From contig NZ_NFIT01000008.1 of assembly GCF_002159495.1 (NCBI RefSeq), forward strand, positions 48,531 through 112,530: a stretch of 64,000 bases of DNA, given 5' to 3'. The stretch is from Olsenella sp. An293. Lineage in GTDB: Bacteria; Actinomycetota; Coriobacteriia; Coriobacteriales; Atopobiaceae. Made by a program: the position numbers and the translations under genes. Shown here one piece after another: positions 33,662-40,132 of this stretch (the stretch's first letter is position 1; each line of letters begins with the position of its first letter). Below the pieces are notes generated by a model. It worked only from the letters and a program-made list of their open reading frames with translations. It did not search any database and was not told where the DNA came from.

Positions 33662-33806
33662 TGAGGGTATGTACACCGTCTCTTTAGGGTATGTACACCC
33701 CGCCGTTCTTATCGGCTTGCAAATTCGCTGGTAGATGGTCTGCCGAGAAGAACGGGTGGGCTGGGACGGTGTACATACCCTCAGTGGGTGGTGTACATAC
33801 CCTCAG
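33662..33806. repeat. AGGGTATGTACACC double hairpin, copy 2
   Basis: Two forward units (TGAGGGTATGTACACCGTC at 33662, TAGGGTATGTACACC at 33685) and two reverse units (33765-33783 and about 33788-33806). The first and third are perfectly complementary over 19 nt. Inner arms CCGTTCTTATCGGC and GCCGAGAAGAACGG also pair. It lies between the convergent RCK operon and nitroreductase gene. Confidence 0.85.
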
Positions 33807-33828
33807 AGCGACCAGCGCTGCTCGCGCG

Positions 33829-34407
33829 CTAGACGAGCAGGTCCTCGAGGTTGAGCTTGGGCACGCAGTGGGTGCCGTCGGCCTCGCGCCAGTAGGTCAG
33901 GCCGTGCTCGGTGTCCGGGCCCTCGAGCACGACGCGCTCCCCGCGCCCGCCCACCGCGAGCACGAGCGCCGGCACGAGGCCCTCGGGAAGCGCGAGCTCG
34001 TCGGCGAGCCCGGCATCGAAGCTGCGCAGCATGCAGCAGCCAAGTCCGCGCGCGCAGGCGGCGAGCGCCATGGTCTGCGCCGCGATGCCCACGTCGATGA
34101 GGCGGATGGGGTTGTCGGCGAGCTCGGCGGGCAGGCAGATCACTACGTAGCCGTGCGGGCGCTCGCCCTCGGCCGGGCCGTCCCAGTCCTTGTAGAGCGC
34201 CGCCCAGCGCAGGTGCGGGAAGACCGCGTCGCACGCGTCCTTCTCGCCCACCACGCGAAAGCGCAGCAGCTGCATGTTGTTGCCGCACGGGGCCAGGCGC
34301 GCCGCGTCCACGAGGCCCGAGAGCACGGTCTGCCCCACGCGCTTGTCGCTGAAGCGCCGATAGGTGCGCGACGCCGCCACCAGGTCCTGGAACTCCATTC
34401 CGTTCAT
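33829..34407 (-). CDS. Nitroreductase family protein (FMN-dependent)
   Basis: 192 residues from ATG 34407 with GGGGAG upstream. Nitroreductase fold: ASRTYRRFSDKRV at the N-terminus (FMN phosphate binding), LAPCGNNMQLLRFRVV, and DVGIAAQTMALAACARGLGCCMLRSFD, then a C-terminal VLAVGGRGE. Uses NAD(P)H to reduce quinones or nitro compounds, and the physiological substrate is unknown. Single gene. The 34439-34533 palindrome separates it from the HAD gene upstream. Confidence 0.85.
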   Translation of the reverse strand: MNGMEFQDLVAASRTYRRFSDKRVGQTVLSGLVDAARLAPCGNNMQLLRFRVVGEKDACDAVFPHLRWAALYKDWDGPAEGERPHGYVVICLPAELADNPIRLIDVGIAAQTMALAACARGLGCCMLRSFDAGLADELALPEGLVPALVLAVGGRGERVVLEGPDTEHGLTYWREADGTHCVPKLNLEDLLV

Positions 34408-34438
34408 GTGACTCCCCTCTCCACTGGTTATGCCAATT

Positions 34439-34533
34439 GGGGACGTGTTTTTTCGTGCAGACCGTTTGGGACAGGTCTCCCCTCGCGGAAGCCAAACCTG
34501 TCCCTTTTCGTCTGCACGAAAAAACACGTCCCC
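34439..34533. repeat. Long palindrome with perfect 24-nt arms
   Basis: GGGGACGTGTTTTTTCGTGC... (34439-34462) is the exact complement of 34510-34533. Inside, GGGACAGGT (34469) pairs with ACCTGTCCC (34496). TTTTT follows the right arm on the plus strand. The inner GGGACAGGT motif resembles the cores at 42873-42968 and near 63205. Confidence 0.9.
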
Positions 34534-34536
34534 TTT

Positions 34537-35364
34537 TTACAGAAGGCCGAGGCGGACGCAGGCGTTCCAGAAGCCGTCGGCGTCGATGTGGTCGGTCACG
34601 TAGGTGGCCGCCGCCTTGGCCTCGGCCCCGCCGTTGCCCATGGCCACCGAGGTGCCCACGGCCCCGAACATGTCGACGTCGTTGCCGCCGTCGCCAAACG
34701 CCACGCACTCCTCGGGCGCCAGCCCCAGCGCGTCCATGAGGATGCGAACGCCGGCGTCCTTGCCGCCCTCGACGGGCATGACATCGCAGAAGATGTCGCT
34801 CCAGCGGGTGCACTTGCAGCGGCGCGTGCCGTTGAGGATCAGGTGCTCCTCCCCCGGGGCGAGAAACGCGTTGAGCTGGTAGACCTCGTTCTCGAGCGCC
34901 CACGCCACGTCACCCGGCTCGTAGTGGTTGTGCGTGAGCTCGATCATGGCCTGCACGCGATCGTCCATGACGTTGACGTACATGCGCTCGCGCTCCATGA
35001 ACAGGCAGCTGTAGAGCCCGGAGCGCACCTGCTCCACCACGGCGCGCACGTCCGCGCGGTCGAGCGGGTTGGAGTGGACGGTGCGCCCGCCAATCTCGAC
35101 GAGCTGCCCGTTGAAGGTGACAAAGCCGCCAAAGTCCGTGAGGTCGATCTTGTCCAGCAGGTAGCTCGTGCGCCCCGTGGCAAGAAGCGGCATGACGCCG
35201 TTCTCCGCCAGGCGCCGGATGGCCTCGCGCGTGGAGGCGGGCTCACAGTTCTGGCCCAGGCTGAGCGTGGTGCCGTCCACGTCGAGAAGGACGGCGCGGA
35301 CCTTGGCGGGGGTGGACCAGCTGCCGGGCACGACCGGCGCGGCCTCGAGGCTCTTCTCGTCCAT
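34537..35364 (-). CDS. Cof-type HAD hydrolase
   Basis: 275 residues. HAD motif I LLDVDGTTLS (about 26-35), motif II LLATGRTS, and motif IV VAFGDGGNDVDMF with a C2 cap. Substrate unknown; such phosphatases act on sugar phosphates or flavin/pyridoxal cofactors. The gap to the upstream aminotransferase gene is 9 bp, with AGGGGG before its ATG, so the two are probably co-transcribed. Confidence 0.87.
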   Translation of the reverse strand: MDEKSLEAAPVVPGSWSTPAKVRAVLLDVDGTTLSLGQNCEPASTREAIRRLAENGVMPLLATGRTSYLLDKIDLTDFGGFVTFNGQLVEIGGRTVHSNPLDRADVRAVVEQVRSGLYSCLFMERERMYVNVMDDRVQAMIELTHNHYEPGDVAWALENEVYQLNAFLAPGEEHLILNGTRRCKCTRWSDIFCDVMPVEGGKDAGVRILMDALGLAPEECVAFGDGGNDVDMFGAVGTSVAMGNGGAEAKAAATYVTDHIDADGFWNACVRLGLL

Positions 35365-35373
35365 GAGCGCCCC

Positions 35374-36534
35374 CTAGAGCCCGGAGGCGGCGATGGCGGC
35401 CACGGCCTCGCGCAGGCGCTCGGGCGGCATGACCAGGGCCATGCGCACGTAGCCCTCGCCCGAGGGGCCAAAGCTCGCCCCCGGCGTCACGATCACGCCC
35501 GCGCGGTCCATGAGCTCGAGCGAGAAGGGCACGGAGTCCGTGCGGCCGTGCGGCAGGCGCGCCCAGACGAACATCGAGCCGTGGGCGTTGGGACGCTCCC
35601 AGCCGATGGCCTCCAGCCCGTCGCAGAGGGCGTCGCGACGCTCCTGGTAGAGCAGGCGCTGGCGCTCGACGGAGTCGCGCGGGCCCGTGAGCGCGGCGAT
35701 GGCGGCGTCCTGCTCGGGGTAGAACATGCCAAAGTCGACCTGGCCGCGGAGCTTGCGCGCGGCGGCCACCACGTCCGGGCGACCCACCAGGAAGGAGAGA
35801 CGCGCCCCGGTGACGTTGAAGGACTTGGAGAGCGAGAGAAACTCCACCCCCACCTCGAGCGCGCCCGGATACGAGAGGAACGACCCGCCCGGCTCGCCGT
35901 CGAAGACGATGTCGGAGTAGGCGTTGTCGTGAATGACCACGAGGTCGTGGGCGCGGGCGAAGGCGATGGCCTCCTCGTAGACCGCCGGCGTCCCCACCGA
36001 CCCCACCGGGTTGGCGGGAAGTGACAGGATGAGGTACTTGGCGGCGTCGGCAACCTCGGCCGGGACGTCGGCCAGGTGCGGCAGGAAGTCGTGCTCGGCG
36101 GTGAGCGGGTAGTAGAAAGGACGGGCGCCGGCGAGCAGCGTCGCGTTCTGGAAGACGGGGTAGCACGGGTCGGGCACCAGGCCCACCTCGCCGGGGTCGG
36201 CGAGCGCCGCGACCACGTGGCCCAGGCCCTCCTGGGTCCCGCGGCAGCTCATGACCATGTCGCGCGTGACGCCGGTCACGCCGAAGCGGCTCTCGTAGTA
36301 CCCGCAGACGGCATCGAGCAGCTCGTCCTTGTCGTGCAGCGAGTACTTCCAGTTGGCGGGGTCCGCGGCGCTCGCGCGCAGGGCCTCGACCACGTGGGCG
36401 GGGGGCTCGAAGTCCGGGGTGCCCACCGAGAGGTCGAAGACCTGCCGACCGGCGGCCTCCAGCTCGCGCCGCCGCACGTTGAGCGCCGCGAACACCTCGT
36501 CGCCAAACAGATCGAGCCGCCTTGAGAACTGCAT
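35374..36534 (-). CDS. Class I/II PLP-dependent aminotransferase
   Basis: 386 residues from ATG 36534, with GGGAGGG 5 bases upstream. Fold type I: VFDLSVGTPDFEPP near the N-terminus, SLPANPVGSVG, DNAYSDIVFDG, and the Schiff-base Lys in SLSKSFNVTGARLSF. The C-terminal Arg that binds the substrate carboxylate is in GYVRMALV. Resembles LL-diaminopimelate or aspartate/alanine-type transaminases, but substrate cannot be fixed by eye. Co-directional with the HAD gene. Confidence 0.85.
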   Translation of the reverse strand: MQFSRRLDLFGDEVFAALNVRRRELEAAGRQVFDLSVGTPDFEPPAHVVEALRASAADPANWKYSLHDKDELLDAVCGYYESRFGVTGVTRDMVMSCRGTQEGLGHVVAALADPGEVGLVPDPCYPVFQNATLLAGARPFYYPLTAEHDFLPHLADVPAEVADAAKYLILSLPANPVGSVGTPAVYEEAIAFARAHDLVVIHDNAYSDIVFDGEPGGSFLSYPGALEVGVEFLSLSKSFNVTGARLSFLVGRPDVVAAARKLRGQVDFGMFYPEQDAAIAALTGPRDSVERQRLLYQERRDALCDGLEAIGWERPNAHGSMFVWARLPHGRTDSVPFSLELMDRAGVIVTPGASFGPSGEGYVRMALVMPPERLREAVAAIAASGL

Positions 36535-36913
36535 GTGGTCCCTCCCGTGAGCAGGTCGCGCCAGTGACGCCGGACGTCGTCGCGTCCGGCACGTCCACTC
36601 TACCCCTTCGCCGCCGCCACGGGACGGCGCCTCCCGCTCACGTTTCCGACCGTTCACAGGGCGGCGAGCGGCGGGCTCAAAAGGAGTCAAGTTTCGGTGG
36701 ACCCCGCATTAGGAAAAAGCTTTTTGCGGCGGTGCATTTGCTACCTGCCGCGATATGACTTATCAACAGCATTCAGCAGGTTGTTTACAATATGTAGTGT
36801 ATTTTCACGACCATACCCACTAGAAATTGTGTCATAGTAGCTTCTACCACTTGATACGTCAGACCGGGCGCGTCCTTGCGGGCGCGCCCTTTCATCGGGG
36901 AGAAGAGGCCGCA
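36535..36913 (+). other. 379-bp region upstream of nrdD
   Basis: Holds the divergent upstream regions of the aminotransferase and nrdD genes. The nrdD-proximal half is A+T-rich with the two NrdR boxes. A G+C hairpin (GGGCGCG with CGCGCCC, about 36868-36892) followed by TTTC lies in the nrdD leader, 20 bases before its ribosome site, and could be a weak attenuator. No gene seen. Confidence 0.6.
36785..36832 (+). promoter_or_regulatory. Two tandem NrdR boxes before nrdD
   Basis: TTACAATATGTAGTGT at 36785-36800 and CCACTAGAAATTGTGT at 36817-36832 both fit the NrdR consensus (ACAC-A-T-ATAT-GTGT type). They are 32 bp apart start to start, three helical turns, the usual NrdR spacing. This predicts repression of nrdDG by NrdR when dATP is high. 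Confidence 0.75.
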
Positions 36914-39136
36914 ATGAAGATCATCAAGCGCAACGGCTCGGAGGTCACCTTCGACATCTCGAAGATCGAGAACGCCATCCGCGCGGCCAACAACGAGGTG
37001 CCCCAGAGCGAGCGCCTCACGGAGCGCGAGGTGAAGTTCGCCTCCCTCAACGTCACGGACGAGTGCATGGAGGCCGGCCACACCGTCACCGTCGAGGAGG
37101 TCCAGGACCTCGTCGAGGACCAGCTCATGGCCCTCGACCACTTTGAGGTGGCCCGCAAGTACATCATCTACCGCTACGTGCAGAACCAGAAGCGCCACAA
37201 GAACACGACCGACGACAAGATCCTCGCGCTCATCGAGTGCAACAACGAGGAGGTCAAGCAGGAGAACTCCAACAAGAACCCCACGGTGGTCTCCGTCCAG
37301 CGCGACTACATGGCCGGCGAGGTCTCCAAGGACCTCACCATGCGCGAGCTGCTCCCCGCCGACATCGTGGAGGCTCACAACGAGGGCATCATCCACTTCC
37401 ACGACTCTGACTACTTCGCGCAGCACATGCACAACTGCGACCTCATCAACCTCGAGGACATGCTGCAGAACGGCACGGTGATCTCCGGCACGCTCATCGA
37501 GCGCCCGCACAGCTTCTCCACCGCCTGCAACATCGCCACGCAGATCATCGCCCAGGTGGCCTCCTGCCAGTACGGCGGCCAGTCCATCTCCCTCACGCAC
37601 CTCGCGCCCTTCGTGGACGTCTCCCGTCAGAAGATCCGCCGCCAGGTGGAGGCGGAGATGGCCGCCATCGACGCCCACCCCGGCGAGGACAAGATCGCCC
37701 AGATCGTGGAGGGCCGCCTGCGCGAGGAGGTCGCCCGCGGCGTCCAGACCATCCAGTACCAGGTGGTCACCCTCATGACCACCAACGGCCAGGCCCCCTT
37801 CATCACGGTCTTCATGTACCTCAACGAGGCCAAGAACGATCAGGAGAAGGCCGACCTGGCCCTGTGCATCGAGGAGATGCTCAAGCAGCGCTACCAGGGC
37901 GTCAAGAACGAGGACGGCGTCTGGATCACCCCCGCCTTCCCCAAGCTCATCTACGTGCTCGAGGAGGACAACGTCCGCGAGGGCACGCCGTACTTCTACC
38001 TCACCAAGCTCGCCGCCAAGTGCACGGCCAAGCGCATGGTACCCGACTACATCTCCGAGAAGAAGATGCGCGAGTTCAAGCTCTCCAAGGGCGAGACCGA
38101 GGGCAACGGCGACTGCTACACCTGCATGGGCTGCCGCTCCTTCCTCACGCCGGACCGCTCGGGCAACGGCTACGACAACGTGGCCAACGCCGGCAACTAC
38201 GAGCCGGGCAAGCCCAAGTACTACGGCCGCTTCAACCAGGGCGTCGTGACCATCAACCTCGTTGACGTGGCGCTCTCCGCGGGGCGCGACATGGACAAGT
38301 TCTGGGAGATCTTCGACGAGCGCCTGGAGCTGTGCCACCGCGGCCTGCGCTGCCGTCACGAGCGCCTGCTCGGCACCACCTCGGACGCCGCCCCGATCCT
38401 GTGGCAGTACGGCGCCCTCGCGCGCCTCAAGAAGGGCGAGAAGATCGACAAGCTCCTCTACGGCGGCTACTCCACCATCAGCCTCGGCTACGCCGGCCTC
38501 TACGAGTGCGTCAAGGCCATGACCGGCCACAGCCACACCGACAAGGAGGCCACGCCGTTCGCCCTGGCCGTCATGCAGCACATGAACGACAAGTGCGCCG
38601 AGTGGAAGGCCGCCGAGAACATCGACTACTCGCTCTACGGCACGCCGATCGAGTCCACCACGTACAAGTTCGCCAAGTGCCTGCAGCGCCGCTTTGGCAT
38701 CGTCCCGGGCATCACGGACAAGGGCTACATCACCAACAGCTACCACGTCCACGTGACCGAGCCGATCGACGCCTTCACCAAGCTGCGCTTCGAGTCCGAG
38801 TTCCAGCGCCTCTCCCCCGGCGGCGCCATCTCCTACGTGGAGGTGCCGGACATGCAGGACAACCTCGAGGCCGTCATCTCCGTCATGCAATACATCTACG
38901 ACCACATCATGTACGCCGAGCTCAACACCAAGAGCGACTACTGCCAGGTCTGCGGCTACGACGGCGAGATCCAGATCGTCGAGGACGACGGCAAGCTCGT
39001 GTGGGAGTGCCCGCACTGCGGGAACCGCGACCAGTCCAAGATGAACGTGGCGAGAAGGACGTGCGGCTACATCGGCACCCAGTTCTGGAACCAGGGCCGC
39101 ACCGAGGAGATCAAGGACCGCGTGCTGCACCTGTAG
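36914..39136 (+). CDS. nrdD: Anaerobic ribonucleoside-triphosphate reductase
   Basis: 740 residues from ATG 36914. Class III enzyme, reduces NTPs to dNTPs using a glycyl radical. ATP-cone at 1-95 (IIKRNGSEVTFDISKIENAI) for allosteric control. Catalytic barrel follows. The C-terminus carries a zinc site with four cysteines (CQVCGYDGEIQ ... WECPHCGN) and the glycyl-radical loop RRTCGYIGTQFWNQGR with the radical Gly. NrdG, encoded next on the same strand, makes the radical. NrdR boxes are upstream. Strict or facultative anaerobic lifestyle is implied. A conserved-loop hairpin separates it from nrdG. Confidence 0.97.
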   Translation: MKIIKRNGSEVTFDISKIENAIRAANNEVPQSERLTEREVKFASLNVTDECMEAGHTVTVEEVQDLVEDQLMALDHFEVARKYIIYRYVQNQKRHKNTTDDKILALIECNNEEVKQENSNKNPTVVSVQRDYMAGEVSKDLTMRELLPADIVEAHNEGIIHFHDSDYFAQHMHNCDLINLEDMLQNGTVISGTLIERPHSFSTACNIATQIIAQVASCQYGGQSISLTHLAPFVDVSRQKIRRQVEAEMAAIDAHPGEDKIAQIVEGRLREEVARGVQTIQYQVVTLMTTNGQAPFITVFMYLNEAKNDQEKADLALCIEEMLKQRYQGVKNEDGVWITPAFPKLIYVLEEDNVREGTPYFYLTKLAAKCTAKRMVPDYISEKKMREFKLSKGETEGNGDCYTCMGCRSFLTPDRSGNGYDNVANAGNYEPGKPKYYGRFNQGVVTINLVDVALSAGRDMDKFWEIFDERLELCHRGLRCRHERLLGTTSDAAPILWQYGALARLKKGEKIDKLLYGGYSTISLGYAGLYECVKAMTGHSHTDKEATPFALAVMQHMNDKCAEWKAAENIDYSLYGTPIESTTYKFAKCLQRRFGIVPGITDKGYITNSYHVHVTEPIDAFTKLRFESEFQRLSPGGAISYVEVPDMQDNLEAVISVMQYIYDHIMYAELNTKSDYCQVCGYDGEIQIVEDDGKLVWECPHCGNRDQSKMNVARRTCGYIGTQFWNQGRTEEIKDRVLHL

Positions 39137-39145
39137 CATTCTCCC

Positions 39146-39231
39146 GCGGGACCGGAGGTAAGGCCCCGTGCTCAGACATTCTCGCGCTTCGCGCTGCGAA
39201 ACTGCGCGCGGGACCTTACCTCCGGTCCCGC
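39146..39231 (+). repeat. Conserved-loop hairpin, copy 3 (between nrdD and nrdG)
   Basis: Arms 39146-39163 (GCGGGACCGGAGGTAAGG) and 39214-39231 are perfect 18-nt complements. Interior begins CCCCGTGCTCAGACATT and ends AAACTGCGCGCGGGA, shared with copy 5 at 47879. It lies 9 bases after the nrdD stop in sense orientation and before nrdG, so it could set the nrdD:nrdG ratio. Confidence 0.85.
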
Positions 39232-39310
39232 GCGCACTGTTATCGGGGTGCGGCACGCGGGCCTTGGCCCGGCGCGTCCCTGCGGTTCTTCTCAGCAAAT
39301 TGGAGTTGGA

Positions 39311-39868
39311 ATGAACTACGCGAACATCAAGTACTGCGACATCGCAAACGGACCGGGCGTGCGCACCACGCTCTTCGTCTCCGGGTGCCGCCTGCACTGC
39401 CCCAACTGCTTCAACGAGGAGGCATGGGACTTCGAGGCCGGCGAGCCCTTCACGGCAGAGGTGGCCGAGAAGATCATGGACTCGATGGACGTGCCCTACG
39501 TGGGCGGCCTCACCATCCTGGGCGGCGAGCCCATGGAGCCGGAGAACCAGGCCGGGCTCGTGGGCTTTCTCGAGGCGGTGCGCGAGCGCTTTGGCGACTC
39601 CAAGTCCATCTGGCTCTTCTCGGGCCACACCTGGGACCAGCTCGCGCCCGGAGGCGCCTGGAACCTGGGGGACGTCACGGACCGGCTGCTCGACACGCTG
39701 GACGTCCTCGTGGACGGGCCCTTCGTGCAGGACCTCCACGACATCACGCTGCGCTTCCGCGGCTCCTCCAACCAGCGGCTCATCGACGTCCCCGCCACGC
39801 TCGAGGCGCCGGGCGACGACGTGGTCTGGTGGGAGGACGAGCCGATCTTCTCCACGCACACGATGTAG
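39311..39868 (+). CDS. nrdG: Anaerobic ribonucleotide reductase activase
   Basis: 185 residues from ATG 39311 with GGAG 5 bases upstream. Radical-SAM protein: CRLHCPNC gives the cluster ligands Cys26, Cys30 and Cys33, then LTILGGEPM (SAM-binding GGE). Makes the glycyl radical on NrdD. N-terminal NGPGVRTTLFVSGC is typical of NrdG. Second gene of nrdDG. Confidence 0.95.
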   Translation: MNYANIKYCDIANGPGVRTTLFVSGCRLHCPNCFNEEAWDFEAGEPFTAEVAEKIMDSMDVPYVGGLTILGGEPMEPENQAGLVGFLEAVRERFGDSKSIWLFSGHTWDQLAPGGAWNLGDVTDRLLDTLDVLVDGPFVQDLHDITLRFRGSSNQRLIDVPATLEAPGDDVVWWEDEPIFSTHTM

Positions 39869-39968
39869 GCACGACATGAAGGCAGGTTGTAGAACCCGGA
39901 AGAATTGGGCATACTGACCAGAGCAGAGAGGCGGGCACGCGCCCGGACCCGAGGGAGGTGGTTTTCCC

Positions 39969-40058
39969 ATGAGTGACAGTCACAGTCGCAAACACGTAGC
40001 ACCAAGGTCCATGGGAGAGACGCCTGCCGGTCGGGACGGCTGGCGCCGCCGCGCATAG
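39969..40058 (+). CDS. Candidate 29-residue leader peptide upstream of mgtA
   Basis: Short ORF starting ATG 39969, 10 bases after GGAGG. Sequence begins MSDSHSRKHVAPRSMGETPA and ends GRDGWRRRA, rich in Arg, Ser and His with Pro at two places. The stop at 40058 is 24 bases before a terminator-like hairpin, and mgtA starts 74 bases on. This arrangement (ribosome site, short ORF, terminator, pump gene) fits a transcription-attenuation leader like mgtL of enterobacteria, but the peptide is not homologous. It was too short to be found by ORF length alone. Confidence 0.5.
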   Translation: MSDSHSRKHVAPRSMGETPAGRDGWRRRA

Positions 40059-40082
40059 CGCACGCTCAAGAAGCACTCCCAC

Positions 40083-40105
40083 GGGCTGCCACGAGCGGCC
40101 CTTTT
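40083..40105 (+). terminator. Terminator/attenuator hairpin in the mgtA leader
   Basis: GGGCTGC (40083-40089) pairs with GCGGCCC (40095-40101) around CACGA (one G.U pair), followed directly by TTTT. Lies between the leader-peptide stop and the mgtA ribosome site, so reading through it is needed to express mgtA. Confidence 0.7.
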
Positions 40106-40132
40106 CGTATCCCGGGATTGTGAGGTGGCGCC

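Noticed and set aside
36868..36900. Riboswitch (for example cobalamin) in the nrdD leader
   Set aside because: Only a single short G+C hairpin is present; too little sequence for a known riboswitch, and NrdR boxes already explain control.
36785..39970. Very long open frame (over 1000 codons) on the minus strand opposite nrdD
   Set aside because: High G+C makes long antisense frames common; the composition (H, L, V, R rich) and lack of motifs show it is a shadow of nrdD and nrdG.
39869..40132. M-box (ykoK) Mg2+ riboswitch before mgtA
   Set aside because: The conserved M-box core is not visible; the short ORF plus terminator explains the leader better.
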